A DNA stretch of 64,000 nucleotides, taken from the NCBI RefSeq assembly GCF_003326015.1, contig NZ_CP023860.1, forward strand, positions 62,001 to 126,000. Direction: 5' to 3'. The notes under the pieces are model-generated. The model did no database searches and was not told where the DNA came from. It worked only from the letters and a program-made list of their open reading frames with translations. Positions 9,178-19,377 of the stretch are shown in pieces (positions within the stretch are counted from its first letter, which is position 1; the number at the start of each line of letters is the position of its first letter). The stretch comes from Candidatus Thioglobus sp. NP1. Lineage in GTDB: Bacteria > Pseudomonadota > Gammaproteobacteria > PS1 > Pseudothioglobaceae. A program made the translations under genes and the position numbers.

Positions 9178-9363
9178 CTAAATACACTCCCAGAACATGG
9201 GAGATGATCTAAGCAAGAAATTCATTAAATTTGGCTGCATTATAAACAAAAAAATAAATACAAAAGAAATGGCAAGAATTAGTATTTTTTGTTTGCTCCT
9301 AATTGATTTAATTTTAACTCTTTCTTGATTTTGAAATTCAATTTGAGATAAGTTTTGACTCAT
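9178..9363 (-). CDS. Small hypothetical membrane protein (61 aa)
   Basis: I do not recognise a family. The protein has a polar, basic N-terminal half and a hydrophobic segment around residues 27-43 (ILILAISFVFIFLFI), so one membrane helix is likely. It begins 4 bases after the stop of the DUF4442 gene on the same strand, which favours co-transcription and a real gene. No Shine-Dalgarno is visible. Confidence 0.5.
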   Translation of the reverse strand: MSQNLSQIEFQNQERVKIKSIRSKQKILILAISFVFIFLFIMQPNLMNFLLRSSPMFWECI

Positions 9364-9367
9364 TTTA

Positions 9368-9841
9368 TTATGTTTTATCTTTCAACGATAAAGTCAGTTC
9401 AAACCTTGCAACAACATCCTTAGACAAAGAAGGCACAGTTGCATCTATGTTTAATTTGTAATTGTGTCGCACTCCTGAACCTGAAGCTTGCTTTACTAGG
9501 TCTCTAATTGCTAATCCATCATGACATGTAAAGTGCACATCACCCTCAGGACGTTTCAAGAAATCTGCCTTAAAATCTTTAAAAATAAGCGTAATATTTC
9601 GCCCACTTTCTTTAATAGGCTCCATTGCAAGGAAACCGCCAGTAATATCAGCACCAACAGCTAAAACACCAAAATACATACTGCCAAAATGATTCTTAGT
9701 TCGACGCCTTAAGGCAATCTTTATCTCAATCTTTTCATCAGTATGTTCAATTACCTTAGGCCTACAGTACCAAATCATTGGAACTTTGAATATACCAAAC
9801 TGTCGAATAAGTCGATTTGTTTTAATCTCTCTTGAAGGCAT
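9368..9841 (-). CDS. DUF4442 hotdog-fold protein
   Basis: This 157-aa protein looks like a DUF4442 member, a PaaI-thioesterase-like single hotdog domain. The central segment RRRTKNHFGSMYFGVLAVGAD matches the helix region of these proteins, where N-H and G-S-M-Y residues are conserved. It may act on acyl thioesters, but no substrate can be deduced. It is followed closely by the small membrane protein gene. Confidence 0.75.
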   Translation of the reverse strand: MPSREIKTNRLIRQFGIFKVPMIWYCRPKVIEHTDEKIEIKIALRRRTKNHFGSMYFGVLAVGADITGGFLAMEPIKESGRNITLIFKDFKADFLKRPEGDVHFTCHDGLAIRDLVKQASGSGVRHNYKLNIDATVPSLSKDVVARFELTLSLKDKT

Positions 9842-9905
9842 AAAGGTTTAAATTAAAAGCATTATTAATATAGATTACTATTATAAAAGATATTAAATAA
9901 ATATA

Positions 9906-10295
9906 TTAAACAGAGTAGTCATCAACTATTGAACATTGAGCACTCACAGCTGTAGCGGTTAACTTATCATAATCATCTGCTGGCCATCTAATAACGTCTG
10001 CAAAATAAAAACTACCATAGGAATACTCAAAATTATCACCATAAAATTGTTCATAATCGTTTCTAAATTCAATAATTTCTAATTCCAGTCCATTGAAATA
10101 GTTGGCATCTTCGCCAAATTCGATAAGATTATCTTCTACTATTCTGAATTTAAACTTTTGAGGAATATATTTTATAAGTCTGCCTTCCTTAATTTCTACA
10201 GCTTGAGTCATCTCGCAATAATAGAGGTCTCCAACTGCAGCTAAAGTTGACAAAGAGAAGAAACTAAATAAAAAAGCTAGTATTATTTTTTTCAT
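9906..10295 (-). CDS. Hypothetical secreted protein (129 aa)
   Basis: No family is recognised. The N-terminus (MKKIILAFLFSFFSLSTLAA) is a clear Sec signal peptide with likely cleavage after residues 18-20, so the mature protein is periplasmic. The mature part is acidic and rich in Tyr, Phe and Asp, with two cysteines (YYCEMT and SAQCSI) that could form a disulfide linking its two ends. It is a single gene and its stop is not followed closely by another gene. Confidence 0.65.
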   Translation of the reverse strand: MKKIILAFLFSFFSLSTLAAVGDLYYCEMTQAVEIKEGRLIKYIPQKFKFRIVEDNLIEFGEDANYFNGLELEIIEFRNDYEQFYGDNFEYSYGSFYFADVIRWPADDYDKLTATAVSAQCSIVDDYSV

Positions 10296-10427
10296 AATTT
10301 TTTTTTGATATAAATATAATGTCTATATTAAGGTTATTTTAAGTTGAGTGCCAATTATCTTTTTTTAATAGAGCATAGATAAAATATGCCTACAAAGATG
10401 AACTAAATAACGTTATTTTTCATTATT

Positions 10428-10491
10428 TTGAAGAATTAAAATTCATATATATGATATAATATATGTCTTATTAAATCTTATTTTAAGATTT
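10428..10491 (+). promoter_or_regulatory. Predicted suy-hps operon promoter with palindromic operator
   Basis: TTGAAG (10428-10433) and TATGAT (10450-10455) are spaced by 16 bases and could be -35 and -10; an overlapping TATAAT lies at 10455-10460. Just downstream, 10473-10491 is a perfect palindrome, AAATCTTA-TTT-TAAGATTT. Its place near the predicted transcription start suits a repressor site, most simply for the GntR regulator at the end of the operon, or a small hairpin in the leader. The role is inferred. Confidence 0.5.
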
Positions 10492-10529
10492 ATTCAGAAT
10501 TTTTTAAAAATTACGAAAGAGGAGAGCAA

Positions 10530-10811
10530 ATGATTCAATTTATTGTTCATGATGAAGATGATTCCGTTGGAGTTGTTACTGTTGAAGGTGTAAAGGCAAA
10601 CGATACTCTTAGTGGCTGGATAATGGATCAGGATGTTTTGATAGATATCAAAATTAATCAAGATATTCCTATTGGTCATAAATTAGCTATTAAGGATCTA
10701 AATGAAGATGATACTGTCATCAAGTATGGTGTAGATATTGGAAGAACAATTTCAAAGATTGCTATTGGTGATCATCTGCATGTCCATAATGTTAAAACAA
10801 AGAGGTGGTAA
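10530..10811 (+). CDS. suyA: (2R)-sulfolactate sulfo-lyase, small subunit
   Basis: SuyA and SuyB together cleave (R)-3-sulfolactate to pyruvate and sulfite in the cytoplasm. The 93-aa protein is a single SAF-type domain like the N-terminal part of UxaA-family dehydratases. The conserved stretch is [20 protein letters not shown] followed by VHN. A good ribosome site (AGAGGAG) lies 7 bases upstream. The stop overlaps the suyB start by one base, so the two are translationally coupled. General annotation would say altronate dehydratase, but the following hpsN-like gene and the two-gene split point to SuyA. Confidence 0.88.
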   Translation: MIQFIVHDEDDSVGVVTVEGVKANDTLSGWIMDQDVLIDIKINQDIPIGHKLAIKDLNEDDTVIKYGVDIGRTISKIAIGDHLHVHNVKTKRW

Positions 10812-11980
10812 TGATAGATTTAAATCAAAAAATATATGGTTATAGGCGTGATAATAATAGGGTTGGGATTCGTAATTATGTCGTAATTCTCCCAGTTGAT
10901 GATATTTCAAATGCTGCCTGTGAAGCAGTAAGTAATAACATCAAAGGAACAATTGCCCTTCCTCATCCATACGGAAGACTTCAGTTTGGTGAAGATCTTG
11001 ATCTTCATTTTAGAACCATGATTGGAACAGGATCCAATCCCAATGTTGCTGCTGTTGTTGTAATAGGTATTGAGCCAGATTGGACTCAAAAAATTGTTGA
11101 TGGCATTGCAACAACTGGTAAACCAGTTCAAGGCTTCTCTATTGAAAAGAAAGGAGATATTCAAACGATTGCTGATGCCTCTAAAGCTGCTTATGATATG
11201 GTCCATTACGCAACTGGACTTCAAAGAGAGCCTTGTGATATAAATGAGATATGGGTATCAACGAAATGTGGTGAGTCAGATACGACTTCAGGATTTGGAG
11301 CAAACCCAACAGTGGGTAATGCATTTGATAAACTCTATGAAAAAGATAGCACGCTTCTATTTGGTGAAACCTCAGAGATTACAGGTGGTGAACATTTAGT
11401 TAAAGCAAGATGCGCAAATGATGCTGTTGCTGATCAGTTTATGTTTATGTTTAATCGTTACCAAGATATGATTGAACGTTTTAAAACTGATGACTTATCT
11501 GATTCGCAGCCAACCAAAGGTAATATTGAAGGGGGGTTAACAACAATCGAAGAAAAGGCGTTAGGCAACATTACAAAAATTGGTAAAAAATGTCTCGTTG
11601 ATGGTGTGCTAGATAAGGCGGAGATGCCAACGAGTAAGGGTTTATGGTTTATGGATTCTTCTTCTGCAGCTGCAGAAATGGTTACATTATGTGCAGCCTC
11701 CGGTTATGTGGCTCACTTATTCCCTACTGGCCAAGGAAACATTATTGGAAATCCAATCTTGCCTGTTATTAAGGTGTGTGCGAATCCAAGGACTGTGAGA
11801 ACTATGTCAGAGCATGTTGATGTAGATGTTACTGCTTTATTAAAGCGTGATATCAATATGGACCAAGCTGGTGATATGCTTCTTGAGTCACTTATCCACA
11901 CCTCTAATGGCAGAATGACTGCAGCAGAAATATTGGGACATCAAGAGTTCGTTTTGACGCGCCTTTATGAAAGCGCATAA
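10811..11980 (+). CDS. suyB: (2R)-sulfolactate sulfo-lyase, large subunit
   Basis: This is the catalytic large subunit (389 aa) of the sulfo-lyase, homologous to the C-terminal domain of altronate/galactarate dehydratases. It starts [15 protein letters not shown], the typical opening of the large domain, and contains [20 protein letters not shown] with a likely metal-binding cysteine, then [11 protein letters not shown] and [12 protein letters not shown] chose the ATG at 10811 (sequence TAATG, overlapping the suyA stop), which has AGAGGTGG upstream. An in-frame GTG six bases earlier is less likely. Sulfite released here needs detoxification or oxidation elsewhere. Confidence 0.9.
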   Translation: MIDLNQKIYGYRRDNNRVGIRNYVVILPVDDISNAACEAVSNNIKGTIALPHPYGRLQFGEDLDLHFRTMIGTGSNPNVAAVVVIGIEPDWTQKIVDGIATTGKPVQGFSIEKKGDIQTIADASKAAYDMVHYATGLQREPCDINEIWVSTKCGESDTTSGFGANPTVGNAFDKLYEKDSTLLFGETSEITGGEHLVKARCANDAVADQFMFMFNRYQDMIERFKTDDLSDSQPTKGNIEGGLTTIEEKALGNITKIGKKCLVDGVLDKAEMPTSKGLWFMDSSSAAAEMVTLCAASGYVAHLFPTGQGNIIGNPILPVIKVCANPRTVRTMSEHVDVDVTALLKRDINMDQAGDMLLESLIHTSNGRMTAAEILGHQEFVLTRLYESA

Positions 11981-12001
11981 ATTTAAAATTTTACTAAATA
12001 A

Positions 12002-13315
<1,314 letters not shown>

Positions 13316-13318
13316 ATC

Positions 13319-14080
13319 ATGAACTTATCAGAATTTTCTCTTGAAAATAAAGTAGCTCTGATAACTGGTGGTTCTAGTGGGATAGGTAAAATGATGGCAC
13401 TTGCACTTGCAAAAGCAGGGGCATTTGTCTGGATTGCTAGCAGCAGGGATAATGCTGATGAAACACTTCAAGAGTTAAAAGATCAAGGCTCTGATGGGCG
13501 ATTCATTCAGGCTGATGTCACTTCAAGTGAGGCTCTTAAAGATATTGTTTCTCTTATTAACCGAGAATCTGATCAAATTGATATTTTAGTAAATGCTGCA
13601 GGAATTAACTTGAGAACTCCAGCCCAAGATCTCACGCTTGATGAATGGCAAAAAACAATAGATATTAATTTAACAGCGCCTTTTCATCTAAGTCAGCTTG
13701 TGGCCAAATCCATGAAAAAAAATAATTGGGGTAGAATCATAAACATTGCCTCTCTTCAGTCTCTAAGAGCATTTGATAACAGCATTCCTTATGGTGCAAG
13801 TAAAGGGGGAATAATGCAACTTACACGTGCATTAGCTCAAGCTTATTCTAAAGATGGAATATTAGTAAATGCTATTGCTCCAGGATTCTTTAGAACTAAC
13901 TTAACAGAATCATTATTTCAAGACCCTGATAAATTAAAAACTCTAGCGGATAAAACAATGATGGGTCGTAATGGGGAAGAAAAAGATATATTTGGAATTA
14001 GCGTTTTTTTATGTAGTGAAGCTAATTCATATGTAACTGGTCAAACTATTTTTCTTGATGGAGGATTTTCAGCGGCATGA
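13319..14080 (+). CDS. hpsO: Short-chain dehydrogenase, probable DHPS 2-dehydrogenase
   Basis: This 253-aa SDR probably oxidises or reduces C2 of DHPS, helping interconvert the R and S enantiomers via 2-oxo-3-hydroxypropanesulfonate. The cofactor motif TGGSSGIGK lies at residues 16-24, NAAG after strand 4, the catalytic serine in NIASLQS and the Y-x3-K pair in YGASKGG. The gene starts 3 bases after hpsN and its stop overlaps the next start (ATGA). Assigning hpsO to the SDR and hpsP to the zinc enzyme follows operon order and is less sure than the pathway itself. Confidence 0.75.
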   Translation: MNLSEFSLENKVALITGGSSGIGKMMALALAKAGAFVWIASSRDNADETLQELKDQGSDGRFIQADVTSSEALKDIVSLINRESDQIDILVNAAGINLRTPAQDLTLDEWQKTIDINLTAPFHLSQLVAKSMKKNNWGRIINIASLQSLRAFDNSIPYGASKGGIMQLTRALAQAYSKDGILVNAIAPGFFRTNLTESLFQDPDKLKTLADKTMMGRNGEEKDIFGISVFLCSEANSYVTGQTIFLDGGFSAA

Positions 14081-15087
14081 TAGATAAGATGCAGGCGGTG
14101 GTTTATACTGCACCCCAAGAAATGACTTTTATTAATGACTATCACTCTAATCAAGTTGATCGTGATGATGATGTGTTATTAAGTATTCAAGCTGTTGGTA
14201 TTTGTGGCTCAGATATGCATGCCTATCATGGAAAAGACCCTCGAAGAAATCCTGGACTTATATTAGGGCATGAATTTTGTGGGGAAATAGTTGATGGTCC
14301 AGATAAAGGTCAAAAAGTAACAGGTAATCCCTTAATTACCTGTGGTAAGTGTGAGTATTGTCTTCAAGGAAGAGATAACTTATGCAGTGATAGAGATATG
14401 ATTGGTATGAGCAGACAAGGTGCGTTTGCTCAATATATGACAATCCCAAAACAGTGTTTAGTTCATGCACCTAATACAATGAATTCAAATCATGTTGCCC
14501 TAACTGAACCAGCTGCAACTGTTGTGCATGCTGTTAACCTTGCAATTGAAAACTCCTTTAAGCCAATAAGTGAATGCCATACTTTAGTCATTGGTGCTGG
14601 AGCAATTGGACTTTTAACTGCCCTATTATTAAAATCTTATGGTGTCAAAATGAAAGTTTTAGAAACAAATTTAGCTCGTCATCCATGTGTTCAAGATCAT
14701 GTTGGAGTAAAAGCTGTCAACCCCCTAGCTGAGACAATTGATGAAAATGCTTTTGATGTAGTAATAGATTGCGTTGGAAGTGAAAAAACTAACGCACTAT
14801 CTATTTCATCTGTTAAGGCAGGTGGCACAGTTGTTAATGTAGGACTTTTGAGTTGGACAAGCAGCATTGACATCCGAAAAATAACTCTTCAAGAGGTAAA
14901 ATTAGTGGGTTGTTACACATATAATATGGAGGACTTTAAGTCTGCTTTAACTTTTATAGAAAATGGATCTTTTGGAGATCTATCGTGGATTGAAGAGATG
15001 CCATTATCAGAAACGGATGCAGCTTTTAAAAGTCTTCATAATGGTACAATGGCCTCAGCAAAGGTTATCCTTAAGCCACATTTTTAA
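14077..15087 (+). CDS. hpsP: Zinc-dependent alcohol dehydrogenase, probable DHPS 2-dehydrogenase
   Basis: A 336-aa medium-chain dehydrogenase. The catalytic-zinc region is GHEFCGEIVDG with a cysteine in GICGSDMHAYHG. The structural zinc lobe is CGKCEYCLQGRDNLC and the NAD-binding motif is GAGAIGLL. Together with the preceding SDR it can interconvert DHPS enantiomers through the C2 ketone before HpsN acts. It overlaps hpsO by 4 bases (ATGA) and is 17 bases before the regulator gene. Which of the two dehydrogenases acts on which enantiomer cannot be told from sequence. Confidence 0.77.
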   Translation: MIDKMQAVVYTAPQEMTFINDYHSNQVDRDDDVLLSIQAVGICGSDMHAYHGKDPRRNPGLILGHEFCGEIVDGPDKGQKVTGNPLITCGKCEYCLQGRDNLCSDRDMIGMSRQGAFAQYMTIPKQCLVHAPNTMNSNHVALTEPAATVVHAVNLAIENSFKPISECHTLVIGAGAIGLLTALLLKSYGVKMKVLETNLARHPCVQDHVGVKAVNPLAETIDENAFDVVIDCVGSEKTNALSISSVKAGGTVVNVGLLSWTSSIDIRKITLQEVKLVGCYTYNMEDFKSALTFIENGSFGDLSWIEEMPLSETDAAFKSLHNGTMASAKVILKPHF

Positions 15088-15104
15088 TTTTAAATAAATC
15101 AAAT

Positions 15105-15878
15105 ATGAGTATTACTGATCTTAAATTTGACATAGATAGAGACAGTAAGACTCCTATGTGGCTTCAAATTAGAAATGAATTATTTAATTGCCTTTATCGA
15201 GATGAACTCAGGCCGGGGCAACTTATTCCAAATGAAAAAACTTTAGTAGAACTTTTTAATGTCTCAATTGGAACTATTAGAAAAGCAATTGGGGTTTTAG
15301 AAAAGGAAGGTATTCTGATTCGTAAACAAGGGCTTGGTACCTTTGTTTTTCAGCATGATAATAATAGCTTTCTTTTTGAATATTTTCATTTTGGATTAAA
15401 TGGAAGTGAGGAAAAAAAGAGTCCTGATGTTGAAATGATTTCTTTTGGTGTTAAAAAAGCAAATAAAGCTGAATCTGAAGCTCTAAAAATCTCTTCAGGT
15501 GGCCATGTTCTTCAAATCTACAACAAACTAGGGCTTAATAATAAGTTTTATATTGTTGATAAAATTGTCATTTCTCAAGCTAAATTTCCCTCATTAACAG
15601 AGGAGATGTTTAAGAATAGAACTAATACAGTCTATAACCTTTATCAAAATAAATTTAATATTTTTATTACAAACTGTTCTGAAAAAATCAAAGCTATTTC
15701 TTCAAATGAAAAAATTTCTGGACTTTTGAATATTGATTTAAATTCACCGATTCTCAAAATAAATCGTATTGGTCACACTTACCATAATGAGATCATTGAA
15801 CTCCGAACATCATATGTACATACAAGTGATATCGAGTACATACAATCTCAAAATAGTACTTTTGGTGAAACAATCTAG
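15105..15878 (+). CDS. hpsR: GntR-family (HutC/UTRA type) transcriptional regulator
   Basis: The 257-aa protein has an N-terminal winged helix (residues 20-85, with PGQLIPNEKTLVELFNVSIG and RKAIGVLEKEGIL) and a C-terminal UTRA-like ligand domain. It is the last gene of the suy-hps operon, so autoregulation and control of the operon by DHPS or sulfolactate are the simplest reading. HutC-type regulators usually repress until ligand binds. The palindrome at 10473-10491 is a candidate site. The name follows the hps locus of other bacteria. Confidence 0.82.
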   Translation: MSITDLKFDIDRDSKTPMWLQIRNELFNCLYRDELRPGQLIPNEKTLVELFNVSIGTIRKAIGVLEKEGILIRKQGLGTFVFQHDNNSFLFEYFHFGLNGSEEKKSPDVEMISFGVKKANKAESEALKISSGGHVLQIYNKLGLNNKFYIVDKIVISQAKFPSLTEEMFKNRTNTVYNLYQNKFNIFITNCSEKIKAISSNEKISGLLNIDLNSPILKINRIGHTYHNEIIELRTSYVHTSDIEYIQSQNSTFGETI

Positions 15879-15900
15879 CTAAAAAAATTTATCTTTAGCT
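15877..15900. terminator. Weak hairpin between convergent hpsR and hpsM
   Basis: AGCTAAA (15877-15883) and TTTAGCT (15894-15900) form a 7-bp stem with a 10-base A/T loop that includes part of the hpsR stop codon. The flanking T run is poor, so it is at best a weak terminator separating convergent operons. Confidence 0.35.
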
Positions 15901-15935
15901 GTCAACCTTTTAGATATATTGTAGTTTTTATGAAA

Positions 15936-17267
15936 CTAATTTATATTCCCATAAAGGTAGGTTGGTAACCATAGTACAATTTGTGGGAAGATAATAATTA
16001 GGGCTAACCCAACAACTTGAATAGCCATAAATTGCATCATACCTCTATAGATATCTGATAAATCCCAATCTGGTGCAACCCCCTTGAGAAAGTAGGCAGA
16101 CAATGCAACAGGCGGCGAAAGCCAAGCCGTCTGAAGATTCACAGCGACAAGAATACCAAACCAAGTTAAGTTGAATCCTAATTGTTCAATTAGAGGCAAA
16201 ATAATTGGAATAATAATAAGCACGATTGGTACCCACTCCAATGGCCAGGCTAATAAGAATATTAAAGCCATAACTATAAGAAGTATTGCTGTTGGTGGAA
16301 GATCTAACAACATCAATGCCTCTGTGATCATAGTTGGTGTTCCCAAACGTGAAAACACTGCGCCAAAAAAGTTTGAAGCACAAACTAAAACCATAATTAA
16401 TGTAGTAATTTCAAGCGTCTTTAATAAGGCCTGCTGAAAAACTTTAAAATTTAATTTTCGGTAAGCTAATGTTAAAAATATTGCACCAACTGCTCCCATT
16501 CCAGCTCCTTCCGTAGGGGTAGCAAGCCCAAATAATATACTTCCTAATGAAGAGCCAACCAAAAGAACAGGGGGAACGAGTCCCTTAGCAAACTCAATCC
16601 AAACTTCTTTCATAGAATCAGGTATTAGTTCCTCAGGAACAACAGGACCCAATGATGGGTTTAAATGACATCTAATCAGTGTATACCCTGTATAAAGTGC
16701 AGCCAACATTAGACCTGGAACAATCGCAGCTGCAAATAAATCAGTCACTGGGACATTCAGGATAGGACCCATAACAACCAACATAATACTTGGGGGTATT
16801 AATATTCCTAACGTTCCTCCAGCTGTAATTGTACCTGCAGCTAACTGGACATCATATCCCGCTCTATTCATTGTCTTAGCAGACATAATCCCCAGAATAG
16901 TAACCGATGCTCCAACAATACCTGTTGCAGCTCCAAAAATTACCGAAACGAAAAGAACAGCAACAAATAAAGATCCTTTAGTTCGAGCAAGCGCCATCTG
17001 GACAGATGTAAATAATCTTTCCATCAGGTTAGCCTTCTCCATGAGTATTCCCATAAAGGTAAATAATGGGATTGCTGCCAGGGCCTGTTCAAGCATACTG
17101 CCAGAAAACTGAAAGGTCATTAAATAGAAAACAAGATCACCAAAGCCAAGATAGCCAAAAACAACACCTAAGAAAATAAGGGTAAATGAAATTGGAAAAC
17201 CAATAAATATGGCAAATAGCATTGTTAGAATTAGTATTATGCCTAGAATTTCTGGAGTCATGGCCAT
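15936..17267 (-). CDS. hpsM: TRAP transporter large permease (DctM type), sulfonate uptake
   Basis: This inner-membrane protein of 443 aa has about 12 to 14 hydrophobic helices and is the ion-coupled transport subunit of a tripartite TRAP system. Features typical of DctM are GIPLFTFMG-like segments (AAIPLFTFMGILME), ATGIVGASVTILG and GTLGILIPPSIMLV. It overlaps the small permease gene by 10 bases. Its place beside the suy-hps operon, convergent to hpsR, and the match to hpsKLM gene order suggest DHPS or sulfolactate as substrate. Letter assignment within hpsKLM is by convention and uncertain. Confidence 0.85.
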   Translation of the reverse strand: MAMTPEILGIILILTMLFAIFIGFPISFTLIFLGVVFGYLGFGDLVFYLMTFQFSGSMLEQALAAIPLFTFMGILMEKANLMERLFTSVQMALARTKGSLFVAVLFVSVIFGAATGIVGASVTILGIMSAKTMNRAGYDVQLAAGTITAGGTLGILIPPSIMLVVMGPILNVPVTDLFAAAIVPGLMLAALYTGYTLIRCHLNPSLGPVVPEELIPDSMKEVWIEFAKGLVPPVLLVGSSLGSILFGLATPTEGAGMGAVGAIFLTLAYRKLNFKVFQQALLKTLEITTLIMVLVCASNFFGAVFSRLGTPTMITEALMLLDLPPTAILLIVMALIFLLAWPLEWVPIVLIIIPIILPLIEQLGFNLTWFGILVAVNLQTAWLSPPVALSAYFLKGVAPDWDLSDIYRGMMQFMAIQVVGLALIIIFPQIVLWLPTYLYGNIN

Positions 17268-17866
17268 CTCCTATTTCTAACTGCATAGATGCATTTAAGT
17301 GTCTCTGAAATACCTTGAATTATTAGTAAAACAAGGCCTATAAATAGAATACTCTTGATTGGATACATGATTGGCATCCATGAAGTATCCATACCCCTTT
17401 CCATTATCGACCAAGACTTGTAAGCATATTTATAACATGCCCATGAAGCACCAATAAGTCCAGGAAAATAAAATAATATGTAAAGCGTTAAGTCTATTGT
17501 TGCTTGAGTTTTAACAGACCAATTTCGATACATAAAGTCTGCTCGAATATGGACACCTTTTGATAGTGCATAACCTGCACCGAGCATAAACATTGCTCCA
17601 GCACCCATTCTACTTATGTCATATGCCCAGACAGTTGGAGAGCCAAAAAAATGTCTTCCAACTACTTCAATAAACATGGCAACAAATACTGGAACAGTTA
17701 GCCAACATGCAACCTGTCCTATTCTAAGGCTAAAAAGATCAATACCTAGAATAGTTTTTGCCATAATTTTTGGCATATCATCAGGCATAACTCCAGTATA
17801 GGATCTGCCTTCAGCAATCATTTCGTCAGTAATATCTAATTCACCAACCTCTTCCTTATCCGACAT
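17258..17866 (-). CDS. hpsL: TRAP transporter small permease (DctQ type)
   Basis: A 202-aa protein with a hydrophilic N-terminal extension of about 45 residues followed by four membrane helices, as in DctQ. The segment GVHIRADFMYRNW matches the conserved R-x-D region of small TRAP permeases. It pairs with the large permease, whose start overlaps its stop region by 10 bases. The gap of about 200 bases to the binding-protein gene holds a strong hairpin, so its expression probably depends on read-through. Confidence 0.85.
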   Translation of the reverse strand: MSDKEEVGELDITDEMIAEGRSYTGVMPDDMPKIMAKTILGIDLFSLRIGQVACWLTVPVFVAMFIEVVGRHFFGSPTVWAYDISRMGAGAMFMLGAGYALSKGVHIRADFMYRNWSVKTQATIDLTLYILFYFPGLIGASWACYKYAYKSWSIMERGMDTSWMPIMYPIKSILFIGLVLLIIQGISETLKCIYAVRNRRWP

Positions 17867-18003
17867 AATATGTACCTAAAAAAATTATTAAAAATCTTAA
17901 ATCATTGTAACAAAACTAAAGAGTCAAAAAAATACTCAATAGAAGAATATTAATAATTCAATAAGAAAAGACAATATTGAGTTCTATAAAGCTCTCTTAT
18001 TGT

Positions 18004-18042
18004 CAAAAAAAAGTTGCCAACAGTTTTCACTATTGGCAACTT
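18004..18042 (-). terminator. Strong intergenic hairpin downstream of the TRAP binding-protein gene
   Basis: AAGTTGCCAA (18011-18020) and TTGGCAACTT (18033-18042) form a perfect 10-bp stem with a 12-base loop. On the minus strand it is followed by a run of eight T residues (plus-strand A run at 18005-18012). It sits between the binding-protein gene and the permease genes. It would terminate most transcripts after the binding protein and so set a high binding-protein to permease ratio, and would also protect the upstream mRNA. Confidence 0.85.
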
Positions 18043-18068
18043 AAGTTTACAAGTCTTACGATTTATCT

Positions 18069-19157
18069 TTACTTCAAAGTCTTAGCAAAAGCAAGGCCTA
18101 ACTTAGCGTTAGACGATTGAGCTCCTGACCAGAAAGGTACTGCTTTTTCAGCAAAATCTCTCTGTGATGCCCAAACCTCAGCAAAGAATGCATTATCGTC
18201 AGCGTTCTTTTGAAGAGTTGCATTCGCAGCAGCCATAAACTCTACGAAGTAGTCATCAGGAGTATCCATTAGTTGAACACCCTGCTCTAGCAAATCAGCC
18301 ATAGCAATTCCATTTGCGTAGATACGGTTAGACATAGAATCAAGTCTTGCCGCTCTTGCAGCAACATGGATAGCATGCTGGTCACGAGCAGAGATCTTAT
18401 CCCAAACGTCACCATTGATATACATATCAGCATTCACAACATTCTGATGAAGTCCTTGCAAGTAGTAGTACTTAAGAACTTTTTGGAAGCCAAAGTCTCT
18501 ATCAGGCTCTGGACAGCACCACTCTGCTGCGTCAATAACTCCTTTTTCAAGTGCAGGCAAAATATCAGGGCCACCCATAGCTACAGCTGCGACACCAATA
18601 TCAATATAGGTTTGACCTGGGATTCCTGGAGGAGCACGGAATCTAAGTTTACGGAAGTCATCCATACTGTTGATAGGCTCTTTAAACCAACCTAGTGCTT
18701 CTGGACCAACTGGTTGAAGCATCAAACCATGAACATTCAAATCCATCTCATCCCATAGCTGATCATATAACTCTTTACCACCAGCACTGTGGAACCAAGA
18801 AAGCCAAGCGATATTATCAATACCAAGGCCAGCTCCAGCAATTGGTGAACCAAACAGCATTGCCGCTGGGTGCTTACCAGACCAGTAGTGAGTCCATGCA
18901 AATCCACCATCAATTAGACCAGCGTCTACAGCATCGATAAGGTCAGAGTTTGGCACAACAGAACCTCCAGGGAGGACTTCCATCGTTACTCTACCATCAG
19001 TCAATGCAGCAACATCTTCTGCAAAATCTCTAACATAGCCAACTTCACTACCAGTAGAGTTTAATACAGATTGAATTTTTAAATTAACAGCCATAGCACT
19101 TGAGCTAGCAGCAAGTAATGCTATAGATGTCAAAAAAACAACTTTATTTTTAAACAT
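18069..19157 (-). CDS. hpsK: TRAP transporter periplasmic binding protein (DctP type)
   Basis: This is the secreted substrate-binding subunit of the TRAP system. I chose the ATG at 19157 because AAAGGAGAT stands five bases upstream, giving 362 aa. The longer frame to 19235 adds 26 residues ahead of the signal peptide. The signal peptide runs to AMA at residues 21-23. The ligand-anchoring arginine is probably that in RKLRFRAPPGIPG, and AAEWCCPEPDRDFGF belongs to the branch that carries larger organic anions. Location next to suy-hps suggests DHPS or a related sulfonate. Confidence 0.85.
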   Translation of the reverse strand: MFKNKVVFLTSIALLAASSSAMAVNLKIQSVLNSTGSEVGYVRDFAEDVAALTDGRVTMEVLPGGSVVPNSDLIDAVDAGLIDGGFAWTHYWSGKHPAAMLFGSPIAGAGLGIDNIAWLSWFHSAGGKELYDQLWDEMDLNVHGLMLQPVGPEALGWFKEPINSMDDFRKLRFRAPPGIPGQTYIDIGVAAVAMGGPDILPALEKGVIDAAEWCCPEPDRDFGFQKVLKYYYLQGLHQNVVNADMYINGDVWDKISARDQHAIHVAARAARLDSMSNRIYANGIAMADLLEQGVQLMDTPDDYFVEFMAAANATLQKNADDNAFFAEVWASQRDFAEKAVPFWSGAQSSNAKLGLAFAKTLK

Positions 19158-19250
19158 AAAATCTCCTTTAATTATCGAACAAATATTTCTTTTTTTGATA
19201 TTGCAATAGAGAGCAGTAAACACCAAACTAAGCAATTAATCAAAATCCAG

Positions 19251-19270
19251 TATACATCAATTGATATATA
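19251..19270. promoter_or_regulatory. Near-perfect 20-bp palindrome between hpsK and the GMC gene
   Basis: TATACATCAA (19251-19260) is followed directly by TTGATATATA (19261-19270). These halves are inverted repeats with a single mismatched pair. The site lies in the 220-base divergent intergenic region, 94 bases upstream of the hpsK start and 108 bases upstream of the GMC start. It could bind a dimeric regulator acting on both genes. The surrounding DNA is very AT-rich, so chance palindromes are more common here. Confidence 0.4.
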
Positions 19271-19377
19271 TGTTTATATCTATTTATAAAAAAAAGAAGG
19301 CTATTAAGATATATAATCTGACACATAGATATCCCCTTTTGATATTCCTTTAAATTTAATAATTTGCTAAAAATAAA

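Noticed and set aside
10811-11980. Altronate/galactarate dehydratase (UxaA/GarD)
   Set aside because: The family match is real, but the split into two coupled genes and the following HpsN-type gene point to sulfolactate sulfo-lyase. No hexuronate genes are nearby.
19251-19270. Same operator motif at the suyA promoter and the hpsK-GMC region
   Set aside because: I compared the palindromes at 10473-10491 and 19251-19270. They share only AT-rich character, not sequence, so one common site is not supported by eye.
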